A stretch of 64,000 nt of DNA from Marinobacter sp. JH2 (GCF_004353225.1 NZ_CP037934.1:3620731-3684730); one strand, 5' to 3'. Counted from the first letter of the stretch, positions 48,072 to 57,736 are shown. The notes: generated by a model not told the origin, from the letters alone. A program made the numbers and translations.

Positions 48072-48118
48072 TTTTTTTGCAACCTTTACCCGATAACAGG
48101 GGCTAAGAGGCAAAGCGA

Positions 48119-49348
48119 GTGAAATCACAACCATTACCGTCCCTTATTGGTGGCGCAAGTATCATCGCCAGTGTGTGCGTGGGTGCTGGCATGCTTGGTT
48201 TGCCCAGTTCCGGTGCCGGAGCCTGGACTGTCTGGTCCAGTCTGGCTCTGGTGTTGACTATGGTAGTGATGACTCTCTCCGGCTGGATGCTGCTGGAGGC
48301 CTTCAAACATTTTGATTTGCGGGCATCGTTCAACACGGTCACCAAATCCTTGCTGGGTGCGCGAGTGAATGTGTTCAGCAATCTGACGGTGTATTTCGTG
48401 GGCGGGATTTTGTTGTACGCCTACATCACCTCGTCGGGTTTGATTATTCAAAGCATGACCGGGGCGGATAGCAAGCTGGCATCGGTGGTCTTCGTGCTGC
48501 TTTTTTCTTTGGTGGTGTGGCATTCGACTAGGGCGGTGGACCGGCTGTCGGTTGTGCTGGTGACTTTTATGTTGCTCAGTTTCGTGCTGGGTGTGTTCGG
48601 CTTGGCGGCACGAATTGATCTCGGCATTCTATTCGACGCTGCAAATGTGAATGGTCAATACGCGCCCTATGCCATGGCCATGTTGCCTGTGGCGCTCACT
48701 TCGTTTGGTTACCACCACTCGGTCGCCTCCTTGCGAGCCTATTACGGCGAAGAACGCAAAGCCCAGAAGGCCATTCTTGGTGGAACGGCAGTGGCTCTGA
48801 CTTTTTATCTCGTGTGGTTGCTAAGCATCTTTGGTAACTTGCCACGGGCGAGCTTTGGGCCTGTTGTGGCGCAGGGCGGCGATGTGGATGTGTTGTTGGC
48901 CGCGCTGGGGTCCGCCATCGACTCGGAGCGGGTAGCCAACACTATCAATGCCTTCTCGACGGCCGCGATTCTGTCATCGTTCGTGGGCGTAGGCCTGGGC
49001 ACGTTCGATTTTATGGCCGACCTGCTTGGCTTCGAAAATGACCGTACAGGTCGTACCAAAACCTGGGCGATTACCTTCGTCCCGCCGTTGTTGCTCTCGC
49101 TGCTTGCGCCATTCGGTTTTGTACTGGCCATCGGCTATGCCGGCGCTGCGGCGGCCGTGTGGGCCTGCATTGTTCCGGCGTTGTTGGCTCGTAAATCCAG
49201 AATGCTGGAGGGTGGTAATACCGGTTTTATGGCACCGGGCGGCAAGGCTGCGGTTGTTTTAGTGTTGGTTTTTGGCGCGCTGACCATTGTGTTTCATTTT
49301 ATGGGGTTGGCAGGGATGTTGCCGGAGGCTGAATTAGTGGGGATGTAA
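48119..49348 (+). CDS. Aromatic amino acid permease (TyrP/Mtr family)
   Basis: A protein of 409 residues with eleven or so membrane segments. GGASIIASVCVGAGMLGLPS split near 11-30 is the unwound first helix of the HAAAP family, and PVALTSFGYHHSVASLRAYYG near 191 is another family block. TyrP, Mtr and TnaB import tyrosine or tryptophan with protons. Which one applies is not decided here. The start is GTG at 48119. It ends at a strong terminator. Confidence 0.87.
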   Translation: MKSQPLPSLIGGASIIASVCVGAGMLGLPSSGAGAWTVWSSLALVLTMVVMTLSGWMLLEAFKHFDLRASFNTVTKSLLGARVNVFSNLTVYFVGGILLYAYITSSGLIIQSMTGADSKLASVVFVLLFSLVVWHSTRAVDRLSVVLVTFMLLSFVLGVFGLAARIDLGILFDAANVNGQYAPYAMAMLPVALTSFGYHHSVASLRAYYGEERKAQKAILGGTAVALTFYLVWLLSIFGNLPRASFGPVVAQGGDVDVLLAALGSAIDSERVANTINAFSTAAILSSFVGVGLGTFDFMADLLGFENDRTGRTKTWAITFVPPLLLSLLAPFGFVLAIGYAGAAAAVWACIVPALLARKSRMLEGGNTGFMAPGGKAAVVLVLVFGALTIVFHFMGLAGMLPEAELVGM

Positions 49349-49380
49349 AACGCCAGCCTCATAATGAGGCTGGCGTTTTT
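49347..49380. terminator. Bidirectional terminator between the permease gene and dddD
   Basis: AAAACGCCAGCCTCA (49347-49361) pairs with TGAGGCTGGCGTTTTT (49365-49380) around TAA. T runs occur on both strands, and it sits between two converging genes. Confidence 0.95.
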
Positions 49381-49404
49381 GGCTAAAGGTTTTAGTAGCT
49401 TACT

Positions 49405-51918
49405 TTAACTCGGAAGGTATTCCGTGCTCCAGCTTAGCCCCGCAATTCCGCGTTCAATCATTGACTCGATTTCCTCTTCTCTGTAGCCAACGCTCGCAAG
49501 AACGTTGCGCGTGGAATGGCCATATTGCTCTGCCGGTTTAATTGCTCGAGTAGACGCTTCAGCGGGGCGCACCGAGTAGTGGTCAATTTGCGTGATGCAG
49601 TGACCGCTAGGGTGGTTCGGGTAAGTTGAGAACGAAAAGCTACCGGAGCCAGTACCCGGAGTGCCATCGGCCTCACGGCTGTATTGTGCTCGAAGATCTT
49701 CAATGGCATTCGGTTGGGCTGCAGCAATGTCGGCTTCCTGAAGTACTTCTGCCCAGTAGCTGGCGGGTGCCTGGCTTAGCGCATCGGTCAGAAAATCGCG
49801 GATGTTGGTGGCTGAACTTATGCCCTGCAGTCCTTCGACCCCTTCGAGTTTATCCAGTTCAGAGTGGTTCGAATCCAAATACAGCCAGCCCTCGCTGGTT
49901 TTATAGAAGTGTGATAGTTCATGGTGGCCCAAAGCCTCTCGACCTGATGGCTCATTGAACGGTGCGCGCCCCTCATAGTCGAAGGCAAAGGAGATTTGAG
50001 CGATGTTGGTCACCGCCGACAGCGATGTGCGCGAACGCGTGGGCTGGCCGGTTTTTGCTTTATGGTAGAGCGATATTGCCATTCCCAAGCCTGCCGCAAA
50101 GCCACAGTTTACGTCCAGAGTGCCTAGGTGCGCGTGCTCTTCTGGCGTGGCCGGGCCGCCGAAGCGACTCATGATGCCGCTGTTTGCTTGAATGATGTCG
50201 TCGTAACCGATGTAGTCGGTCTTTGGGCCACGCAAGGGGCCGCCCAAGCAGTCAAGGCGACAGAACAGTACGCCAGGGTTGATGGCTTGGAGGCTTTCAT
50301 TGTCTAGCCCCAAAGGTTTCATCTGTCGCTCGGGAGCGTTGATGACGACCATGTCAACGGAGCGCACCAGACGGTTAAACGCTTCGCGGCCTTCTGTGGT
50401 GGTGATGTCAATCAAAGCACTTTGCTTGTTTACATTGGTCTGGAATGTGAACAAAACGCCAATCAAGGGATCGTACATCGGTGTGACTGTGTCCAGCTTG
50501 ATGACTTCTGCACCGAACCGGCTAAGGAACGCCGCAGAGTGAGGGCCAGCAATAACGTTGGTCAGGTCCAGAACCCGTAGGCCGTCGAGCCAGCCTTTGC
50601 CGCTAGCGGGCTGAATGGATTGTCCGGTGGGACGAGTCACGGTTTCACTTGCTGCAACAGCGGATAGTTCTGCCAGTGCCTCATCAAAGGAAACCTGCTT
50701 GCGGGGACGGGGCTGCAGCATGTCTGCCGCCATTTCCTCCAGCCAGGCAATTGGCCCTGGCTGCTTCATCAAACCATATTCGGGGTCGTTTACCTCAACA
50801 ATAAGGCCCGCAGCGTTGGTGTGTTCGTCGTTTACCCACTCTTGGGTGGTGCGGTGCGGCGCTCCGGGAATCTGGCCTTCACCAAACAACACGCCCCATT
50901 CTGTCGAGGTTTTGCTCAGGAATGCCTTCTTCATTTTTTCTGAAATGATGTCAGCCCATTTCTTAGGCAGCGGGTAAACGCCAATAGAGGTTTCGCCATC
51001 CCACTCGGAAACGGGGGCATGCAGGTCTTGCACTTCGGGCAACCCTTCGGCTTTGAGCTCGTCATAAATGCCGAGAAGCTTCAATGCACGTTTTGCGTGG
51101 TTTCGGTGAGATGGACACACGCAGTAGAACATGCGGCCATCTGCACACTCGTATGTACGGTAAAAAGGATCCAGGTATTCCTGGAGGTCTTCATAGCTCA
51201 GATCAAACTCGATGTTATTGGCTTTGCGATACTCGATCTCATCTTCACGCATGGTTTTGTAGCGGTCAGGCAAGCCTTCGATAACGTACGAGTTATAGGA
51301 CAAACCTTCCATCAAGGCAGCGGCGACAGGCACTTCGATGTGGTCCCCACGGCCTGTTTTTTCGCGCTCGAGTAGCGCGAGTACGGCGGAACTTGAGGCC
51401 AGTGATACCGCATAGGCCGAACCCAGTGGCAAGGGCGAGAAGCTTGGGTTAATGCCCATCAGTACCCGGTTAAAGCCCATGTCGGTAAACGCACCGCAGG
51501 TTGCTGCAACGACAGCTTCTGTCGCTTTCCATTCACGGCGTAGTGCATCGTTGCTCGCAAAGCCTGGCACTGACAGAGTGATCAATTCGGGGCGTTCAGC
51601 ACGAAGCTGTGTGAAGTCCACCCCCAGCTCTTTCATGACGCCCGGCCGGAAACTTTCGATAACGATATCAGCCTGTTCGATCAGGGCTTGTGCGTTTGTT
51701 AGTCCGGACTCGGTTTTCAGATCCAAGCTCAGACAGTTCTTGTTCCGGTTAAGCACCGCATTTGCTGGGTGATCCCACTGGGGGCCTTCTGGCGGGTCGA
51801 TGTGCACTACAGTGGCGCCAAAATCTGCCAGCACCATGGCTACAGCGGGGCCTGCGATCTGCTGGCCAAAATCAACAACGCGTACGCCTTCTAATGGTAG
51901 GGGGAGCTTTTTTGTCAT
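49405..51918 (-). CDS. dddD: DMSP CoA-transferase/lyase DddD
   Basis: A protein of 837 residues made of two tandem class III CoA-transferase (CaiB/BaiF) domains, about 1-400 and 440-837. Each starts with the family motif (VVDFGQQIAGPAVAMVLADFG at 14, VLDLTNVIAGPHSAAFLSRFG at 449, both given in part). The only Asp at the catalytic place is D602 in TLDVNCGF, the residue reported as essential in Marinomonas DddD. The first domain lacks a clear equivalent. DddD uses acetyl-CoA to split dimethylsulfoniopropionate into DMS and 3-hydroxypropionate(-CoA). It is divergent from dddTBC, which confirms the role. A ribosome-binding site AAGGAT precedes the ATG. Confidence 0.93.
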   Translation of the reverse strand: MTKKLPLPLEGVRVVDFGQQIAGPAVAMVLADFGATVVHIDPPEGPQWDHPANAVLNRNKNCLSLDLKTESGLTNAQALIEQADIVIESFRPGVMKELGVDFTQLRAERPELITLSVPGFASNDALRREWKATEAVVAATCGAFTDMGFNRVLMGINPSFSPLPLGSAYAVSLASSSAVLALLEREKTGRGDHIEVPVAAALMEGLSYNSYVIEGLPDRYKTMREDEIEYRKANNIEFDLSYEDLQEYLDPFYRTYECADGRMFYCVCPSHRNHAKRALKLLGIYDELKAEGLPEVQDLHAPVSEWDGETSIGVYPLPKKWADIISEKMKKAFLSKTSTEWGVLFGEGQIPGAPHRTTQEWVNDEHTNAAGLIVEVNDPEYGLMKQPGPIAWLEEMAADMLQPRPRKQVSFDEALAELSAVAASETVTRPTGQSIQPASGKGWLDGLRVLDLTNVIAGPHSAAFLSRFGAEVIKLDTVTPMYDPLIGVLFTFQTNVNKQSALIDITTTEGREAFNRLVRSVDMVVINAPERQMKPLGLDNESLQAINPGVLFCRLDCLGGPLRGPKTDYIGYDDIIQANSGIMSRFGGPATPEEHAHLGTLDVNCGFAAGLGMAISLYHKAKTGQPTRSRTSLSAVTNIAQISFAFDYEGRAPFNEPSGREALGHHELSHFYKTSEGWLYLDSNHSELDKLEGVEGLQGISSATNIRDFLTDALSQAPASYWAEVLQEADIAAAQPNAIEDLRAQYSREADGTPGTGSGSFSFSTYPNHPSGHCITQIDHYSVRPAEASTRAIKPAEQYGHSTRNVLASVGYREEEIESMIERGIAGLSWSTEYLPS

Positions 51919-52259
51919 TGGATTGCATCCTTATTCGCTATGTATCTGCTTGTGTTGTGCTGACATGAAACCGACTAGGTTTCGGTGCTAGCAATAATGG
52001 GCGAACAAAGAGCGACTGAACCAGCAATAAAAAAGACCCCTGAGGTCATATTTTATTTATAGGTGGGGCCGTGTGCTTTGAGGGTTGAGAGCGCTAGATA
52101 TAAAAATAATTAGGTCTTAGGGGCGGTTTTTTTTGGTTTCAATCGTCATCGATATCTGACGAAAATGCTTCACGCCAGATCCAGGGCGATAGGTCATCTC
52201 AAGAGCTTGCTGATCAAAGTGGGCAATAACAATTAGAGAACGCCAAAAGAGGTAACAAA
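51919..52259. promoter_or_regulatory. dddD-dddT divergent control region
   Basis: This 341-base gap is AT-rich and holds both promoters. It contains a perfect dyad GAAACC-N5-GGTTTC (51967-51983). Two inverted copies of a motif follow: GACCCCTGAGGTCATA at 52035-52050 and, on the other strand, CGCCCCTAAGACCTAA at 52125-52110. There is also CGTCA-N8-TGACG at 52144-52161. The paired motif, with its own GACC-N5-GGTC half-dyad, suits a LysR regulator such as DddR. No coding frame was found. Confidence 0.6.
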
Positions 52260-53888
52260 ATGAATAACAAAAAAGAGTTAATAAGCTCGACTGGGTGGCT
52301 GACTGGCACAAATCCAGTCATGTCAGTCGGCGCAGGTCTAGTCGTGCTTATTTTTGTTCTGTTTACTGTTGCGGACCCGGTGTATGCCAATGAGCTGTAC
52401 AGCGCCGCCAAGAATTTTATCGCTAAAGAGTTAGCGTGGTATTACATAGGCTTAGTCAGCATTATTTTGTTTATGGTCGTTGGCATAGTGTTTACCCGAT
52501 ACGGCAATGTACGGTTGGGTCAAGATTCTGATCGGCCAGAGTTTAGTAACTTTTCCTGGTTTTCCATGTTGTTTGGAGCCGGTATCGGCATTGGCATCCT
52601 GTTTTGGAGCATTGCCGAGCCTATTTCGTATTTTCAAGGCAATCCTTTCATCGCAGAGAGTCAGGAGTTAACGGCAGAGGCGGCGCAAGTAGCCATGCGC
52701 GTGTCGATATTTCATTGGGGATTGCACGGTTGGGCAGTGTTTGCCTTGAGTGGCCTGATCCTTTCCTACTTCAGCTACCGCAAAGGTTTGCCTCTCTCCA
52801 TACGCTCGAGCCTTTACCCGATCTTTGGAGATCGGATCTACGGGCCGATTGGACACATTGCTGATTTGCTGGCGGTGTTTGGAACAGTTTTCGGTATTGC
52901 GACCTCTCTGGGGATGGGCGCTCAGCAAATGAATACCGGAATGAATTATTTGTTGGGCGTTGAGGTTTCAACGACCAATACCATCCTTTTGATCGCGGTC
53001 ATTTCAATCATTGCAACAATTTCGGTCGTTACCGGGCTGAACCGTGGCATACGCCTGTTGAGTGAGCTCAATATGCGTTTGACGATGGTTATTCTCGGGT
53101 TGTTTTTGGTGTTTGGCCCTACCGCCTACTTGCTGGGATCGCTGGTGACTAACTTTGGCGACTACGTTGTTCATGCCGTGGAGTTGGGCTTTTGGGTAGA
53201 CCCGGATCCAGAAAGTCAGTGGCAGGGGTGGTGGACTATTTTCTACTGGGGTTGGTGGATCTCTTGGGCCCCTTTCGTCGGTATTTTCATAGCACGTATC
53301 TCTAAAGGCCGTACTGTTCGTGAGTTTATTCTTGGTGTGCTAATCGCTCCGACTTTGTTGGCGGTTATCTGGATCACCATCTTTGGCAATACTGCCATGT
53401 TTATTGAGTTATTTGGCAACGGCGGGGTTGTTGAGGCCGTTAATGCGGATACCACCATGGCGCTGTTCAAGACTATCGAGTTGATGGGCAGCAGCGATTT
53501 GGTCGTGACGCTGATGGCCAGTATCTGCACCATCATGCTGGTGACTTACTTTGTGACTTCTGCGGATTCGGCCACCCTGGTTGTGTGTACGTTGATCTCG
53601 ATGGGGGATACGAACCCGTTGGCCCGTTATCGAGTTTTCTGGAGCGCCGCGATTGGTTCGGTTGCTGCAGTTTTGTTGGTGGCTGGCGGTTTGGGGGCGT
53701 TGCAAACAGCCACGGTGGTTGCCGCTTTGCCGTTCTCAATCATTTTGATCATGGCGATATACGGGCTGCTGAAGTCATTGCGTGAGGAGGCTATTCCGGG
53801 GAAGTTGTTTAACGCCGCGCAAATGGTAGGTCCCGCTACGTCACCTGGCAAAAAACCGGGCGTGGCAACTGTCTCGGGCTCTCTCTGA
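52260..53888 (+). CDS. dddT: BCCT-family DMSP/betaine transporter DddT
   Basis: A protein of 542 residues with twelve membrane segments of the betaine/choline/carnitine transporter family. GAGIGIGILFWSIAEPISYF near 103 is the family first-half signature, and WTIFYWGWWISWAPFVGIFIARISKGRTVREF, split near 325-357, the strongest BCCT block. DMSP is a sulfonium analogue of glycine betaine. Between dddD and dddB this transporter is the one called DddT in Marinomonas. AGAGGT precedes the ATG. It is the first gene of dddTBC. Confidence 0.92.
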   Translation: MNNKKELISSTGWLTGTNPVMSVGAGLVVLIFVLFTVADPVYANELYSAAKNFIAKELAWYYIGLVSIILFMVVGIVFTRYGNVRLGQDSDRPEFSNFSWFSMLFGAGIGIGILFWSIAEPISYFQGNPFIAESQELTAEAAQVAMRVSIFHWGLHGWAVFALSGLILSYFSYRKGLPLSIRSSLYPIFGDRIYGPIGHIADLLAVFGTVFGIATSLGMGAQQMNTGMNYLLGVEVSTTNTILLIAVISIIATISVVTGLNRGIRLLSELNMRLTMVILGLFLVFGPTAYLLGSLVTNFGDYVVHAVELGFWVDPDPESQWQGWWTIFYWGWWISWAPFVGIFIARISKGRTVREFILGVLIAPTLLAVIWITIFGNTAMFIELFGNGGVVEAVNADTTMALFKTIELMGSSDLVVTLMASICTIMLVTYFVTSADSATLVVCTLISMGDTNPLARYRVFWSAAIGSVAAVLLVAGGLGALQTATVVAALPFSIILIMAIYGLLKSLREEAIPGKLFNAAQMVGPATSPGKKPGVATVSGSL

Positions 53889-53959
53889 GGCTTAACAAAA
53901 ACAATAAGGGCCTCGTTTCCGTTAGTGGGGCCCCTAATTCAGAAACAGATGGAGCAATT

Positions 53960-55117
53960 ATGGTTACTCAAGTCATTCTCCCTCGCATCCTGCAAACCGG
54001 TGAAGGGGCCTCGCAGCAACTTCCGGAGGTTTTGGCTAGCCTGGGCTGCAGCCGCCCATTAATTATCACTGATAAAATGATGGTCCAACTGGGCTATACC
54101 GAGACCATTCAGGGGTGTCTGGCCGCTAGTGATTTATCAGCTGATGTGTTCGATGACACTGTGCCGGAACCCACGGTCAGCTCAATACAAGCAGGCGTTG
54201 CCAAAGTTCGCGACGGTGATTACGACAGTATCATCGCCCTTGGTGGTGGCAGCCCGATCGATAGTGCAAAGGCCATCAGTATTCTAGGCAAATTTGGCGG
54301 CACGATGCGAGATTATAAATTCCCGCGCATTGTCAACGAGCTGGGTTTGCCGATCATCGCTATTCCCACCACCGCAGGTACCGGTTCAGAAGTGACCCGC
54401 GTGACGATCATCACAGACGAGTCTAACGATGAAAAGATGTTGTGTATGGGGGTGGGCTTTATGCCTGTGGCGGCGCTGGTCGACTTTAATCTAACCCTCA
54501 GTTTGCCCAAGCGAACGACTGCCGATACCGGCATTGATGCGTTAACGCACGCAATGGAAGCATACGTCAGTCGTAAGGCGAGCCTATACACCGACGCTCA
54601 AGCTATCGCGGCAATGCGGCTCATCGGCCCGAACCTCCGGCGGGTGTTCCATGATGGTTCTGACAAAAAAGCTCGCGAGCAAGTCATGCTGGGGTCTACT
54701 TTGGCTGGAATTGCGTTTTCCAATGCATCTGTTGCTCTAGTGCATGGGATGAGCCGACCTATTGGCGCCGCTTTCCATGTGCCTCACGGGCTGTCTAACG
54801 CCATGTTGCTCCCAGCGGTCACCGAGTACTCGATTCCCGCTGCCGCCGAGCGTTATGCAGACTGTGCTCGCGCCATGGGGGTTGCGTCGGAACAAGACAG
54901 CACTGACGTCGCGAACAGTAAGCTGATGGCGGAGCTGTATGCCTTGAATGATGAGTTAGAGGTGCCAACCCCGGAAATGTTCGGCATCGATCGCGGCGAG
55001 TTTTTCCACCTGTTGCCAACGATGGCCGAGCAGGCACTGCAATCCGGGTCCCCTGGAAACAACCCTCGGGTCCCCAGTGCCGAAGAAATTATCGAGCTTT
55101 ACAAAAAACTTTGGTAA
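53960..55117 (+). CDS. dddB: Iron-containing alcohol dehydrogenase DddB
   Basis: A protein of 385 residues in the Fe-dependent alcohol dehydrogenase family: GGGSPIDSAKAISI near 94 for NAD binding, TTAGTGSEVTRVTII near 137, and metal ligands in DALTHAMEAYVS near 195, LVHGMSRPIG near 262 and FHVPHG near 275. In DMSP users DddB oxidises 3-hydroxypropionate to malonate semialdehyde. It follows dddT after 71 bases and precedes dddC. A GGAG lies just upstream of the ATG. Confidence 0.92.
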   Translation: MVTQVILPRILQTGEGASQQLPEVLASLGCSRPLIITDKMMVQLGYTETIQGCLAASDLSADVFDDTVPEPTVSSIQAGVAKVRDGDYDSIIALGGGSPIDSAKAISILGKFGGTMRDYKFPRIVNELGLPIIAIPTTAGTGSEVTRVTIITDESNDEKMLCMGVGFMPVAALVDFNLTLSLPKRTTADTGIDALTHAMEAYVSRKASLYTDAQAIAAMRLIGPNLRRVFHDGSDKKAREQVMLGSTLAGIAFSNASVALVHGMSRPIGAAFHVPHGLSNAMLLPAVTEYSIPAAAERYADCARAMGVASEQDSTDVANSKLMAELYALNDELEVPTPEMFGIDRGEFFHLLPTMAEQALQSGSPGNNPRVPSAEEIIELYKKLW

Positions 55118-55193
55118 CGAACGGTGGTCGGTTCACTTTTTGTACAACAACAAACCTCGCACTGGCTGCGAGAATACTCTTTGAGGAGATAAA

Positions 55194-56690
55194 ATGAATA
55201 CCATAGGTCATTTGATTGGCGGGCAGATGGTTGCCGACGAAAGCCGCACCCAGCTGGTTTTTAACCCTTCGACCGGCGAGGCGACGCGGCAGGTCGCCTT
55301 GGCCTCTAAGGCCACTGTAGAGCAGGCTATTGCTGCAGCAGAAGCTGCCTACCCTGCATGGCGCGATACCCCGGCGATCAAGCGTGCTCGTATCATGTTC
55401 CGTTTCAAGGAGTTGCTGGAGCAAAACGCGGATCACATTGCGCGGCTTATCGGGGAAGAGCACGGCAAAATCCAGCACGATGCGCTGGGAGAGCTGCAGC
55501 GTGGCATTGAGAACGTGGAATACGCCTGTGGCGCTCCTGAGTTTCTTAAAGGTGAACATAGCCCGAAGGTTGGCCCCGGCATTGATACCTGGAGTGAGTT
55601 TCAGCCGCTGGGCGTTGTTGCGGGTATAACGCCGTTCAATTTCCCGGCCATGGTGCCGTTGTGGATGTACCCCATGGCGATTGTTTGCGGAAACTGTTTC
55701 ATTTTGAAACCATCGGAGCGAGATCCTAGCTCAACATTGTTTATTGCCCAGTTATTGCAGGAAGCTGGTCTGCCCGACGGCGTGATGAACGTGGTCAACG
55801 GCGATAAGGAAGCGGTAGATACCTTGCTCACAGATGTTCGTATCCAGGCAGTCAGTTTTGTCGGTTCAACACCAATCGCGGAATACATCTACAGTACCGC
55901 CAGTGCCCATGGTAAGCGTTGTCAGGCATTGGGCGGCGCGAAAAATCACGCCATCGTTATGCCCGATGCTGATATGGACAATGCGGTGAACCAATTGTTA
56001 GGGGCTGCGTTTGGCTCTTCTGGCGAACGCTGCATGGCGTTGTCGGTTGCGGTTGCCGTGGGTGATGCGGCTGGCGATGCGTTGGTTGCCAAGATGGCCG
56101 AGGCCATGAAAACCCTGAAAGTGGGGGCCTACAGTGAAGCCAGTAATGATTTTGGCCCGGTGATTACAGGCCAGCACCGCGATAAGGTCGTGGGTTATAT
56201 CAATAGCGCGGAGCAGCAGGGCGCGCGCATTGTTGTGGATGGCCGCAACCAAGTTGTGGCTGGCCACGAAAATGGTTTCTTCGTTGGTGGTACGTTGATT
56301 GATCAGGTTACCCCTGAGATGACCAGCTACCAGGAAGAAATCTTTGGGCCGGTGTTGCAGGTCATGCGAGTGAATACGATGCAAGAAGCCATGGACCTGA
56401 TCAACGCTCATGAGTACGGCAACGGCACCTGTATATTCACCCGTGATGGCGAAGCTGCTCGCTACTTCACCGACAACATCATGGTGGGCATGGTTGGTGT
56501 TAACGTGCCTTTGCCGGTGCCGGTGGCGTATCACAGTTTTGGAGGCTGGAAGCGGTCCCTGTTTGGTGACTTGCATGCCTATGGCCCGGATGGCGTGCGC
56601 TTCTATACGCGTCGTAAGGCCATAACCCAACGCTGGCCTTCCGCCGGAGTGCGGGAAGGTGCCGAGTTCTCGATGCCAACTATGAAGTAA
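55194..56690 (+). CDS. dddC: CoA-acylating (methyl)malonate-semialdehyde dehydrogenase DddC
   Basis: A protein of 498 residues of the MmsA type: ITPFNFPAMVPLWMYPMAI near 145, VSFVGSTPIAEYIY near 222, the catalytic Cys in SGERCMALSVAV near 284, and SFGGWKRSLFGDLHAYGPDG near 449. MmsA-type enzymes oxidise malonate or methylmalonate semialdehyde to acetyl- or propionyl-CoA and CO2. In this place it completes the DMSP carbon route. GAGGAG precedes the ATG, and a strong terminator follows, closing the dddTBC operon. Confidence 0.92.
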   Translation: MNTIGHLIGGQMVADESRTQLVFNPSTGEATRQVALASKATVEQAIAAAEAAYPAWRDTPAIKRARIMFRFKELLEQNADHIARLIGEEHGKIQHDALGELQRGIENVEYACGAPEFLKGEHSPKVGPGIDTWSEFQPLGVVAGITPFNFPAMVPLWMYPMAIVCGNCFILKPSERDPSSTLFIAQLLQEAGLPDGVMNVVNGDKEAVDTLLTDVRIQAVSFVGSTPIAEYIYSTASAHGKRCQALGGAKNHAIVMPDADMDNAVNQLLGAAFGSSGERCMALSVAVAVGDAAGDALVAKMAEAMKTLKVGAYSEASNDFGPVITGQHRDKVVGYINSAEQQGARIVVDGRNQVVAGHENGFFVGGTLIDQVTPEMTSYQEEIFGPVLQVMRVNTMQEAMDLINAHEYGNGTCIFTRDGEAARYFTDNIMVGMVGVNVPLPVPVAYHSFGGWKRSLFGDLHAYGPDGVRFYTRRKAITQRWPSAGVREGAEFSMPTMK

Positions 56691-56726
56691 GTGTTCAGGG
56701 CGAACTATTAAAATTAGCAAGTTGGT

Positions 56727-56764
56727 GGCGGCGGTGTGCTTGTTTTAGGAGCCGCCGCCTTTTT
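56727..56764 (+). terminator. Terminator of dddTBC
   Basis: GGCGGCGG (56727-56734) pairs with CCGCCGCC (56752-56759) around 17 bases, followed by five T. It lies 36 bases after dddC, so dddR probably has its own promoter. Confidence 0.85.
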
Positions 56765-56830
56765 CGTGCCTAGCATTACCGTGAGGGATGAAACAAAATA
56801 GGACTCCTAACTATAAAAAGAGTTTGCTCC

Positions 56831-57736
56831 ATGAAAAAGAGACTCCCGCCGCTAAACTGGTTGCGGACTTTTGAAGCTGCAGCACGTCACCTGAACCTGA
56901 CTCAGGCAGCGCTAGAGCTGAACTTGACTCAGGCTGCGATCAGCCAGCATGTGAAGGGGTTAGAGTCTCAGCTAGGCACCGAATTGTTTCGACGATTACC
57001 TCGAGGGTTGGAATTGACGGACGCAGGTAAAGCGTACTTACCTGTAGTGCACGAGTGCATTAGGCGACTTGCCACCGCAACAAATGAGATTTTTGGTCAG
57101 GGCAAAACCCGCCTGCTGACAGTTAGAACAAATCTTGTGTTTTTCACTGCTTGGATTGCCCCTCGGTTTGCTCGCTTTCGCGAGATGCATCCCGACGTTG
57201 GCGTGCGCTTCACCAGTAATATCTGGCTGGACAACAGCACGCACGATTCCGATATGGAAGTCCGCTACGGAAAAGGTGATTGGCCGGGCTTCGATGCTGA
57301 CCGGCTGAGTTGGGACGAGTTGTTTCCAGTTTGCAGCCCACAAGTGGCCAGTACGCTGGGTGATATCAATTCAGGTGAGCTAGGCGCTCTTGAAAGCCTG
57401 AGCAAGCAAACATTGCTTCACGTTATTGGTTATGAGGAAGGTTGGGGGCACTGGCTTGATGAATCTGGCTTGTCGAATGTCCAGTTTGCCGGGGAAATTC
57501 AATTTGATACGTTAATTACAGCAATGAAAGTGGCTGAGCACGGCGATGGTATTGCTTTGGGGCGAACCTGCTTGGTGGAAGAAGCGATGGATGCGGGAAC
57601 GTTAGTCGCCCCCTTTGAACAAAAAGTACCGACGGCGGAAGCATTTTATCTGGTTCGGCCCGCTAACAAGTACCTTCATCCTCATGCAGAGATATTTCGA
57701 GGCTGGCTTTTGGAAGAGGCTGCTAAAGCGCGCTAG
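56831..57736 (+). CDS. dddR: LysR-family regulator DddR
   Basis: A protein of 301 residues with an N-terminal LysR helix-turn-helix: LNWLRTFEAAARHLNLTQAA then ISQHVKGLESQLG, about residues 8-50. The C-terminal sensor domain is of the GcvA type (WIAPRFARFREMHPDVGVRF near 100-119). By position after dddTBC it matches DddR, the regulator of DMSP catabolism in Marinomonas. Its likely targets are the motifs in 51919-52259. The exact inducer (DMSP or 3-hydroxypropionate) cannot be read from sequence. Confidence 0.87.
   Translation: MKKRLPPLNWLRTFEAAARHLNLTQAALELNLTQAAISQHVKGLESQLGTELFRRLPRGLELTDAGKAYLPVVHECIRRLATATNEIFGQGKTRLLTVRTNLVFFTAWIAPRFARFREMHPDVGVRFTSNIWLDNSTHDSDMEVRYGKGDWPGFDADRLSWDELFPVCSPQVASTLGDINSGELGALESLSKQTLLHVIGYEEGWGHWLDESGLSNVQFAGEIQFDTLITAMKVAEHGDGIALGRTCLVEEAMDAGTLVAPFEQKVPTAEAFYLVRPANKYLHPHAEIFRGWLLEEAAKAR

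Noticed and set aside
49340-49420. Attachment-site repeat of tRNA-Phe at the left end of the ddd cluster
   Set aside because: I compared the tRNA 3' end with this stretch and saw no match.
53907-53935. Hairpin between dddT and dddB
   Set aside because: Only five pairs with a long loop; not convincing as an attenuator.
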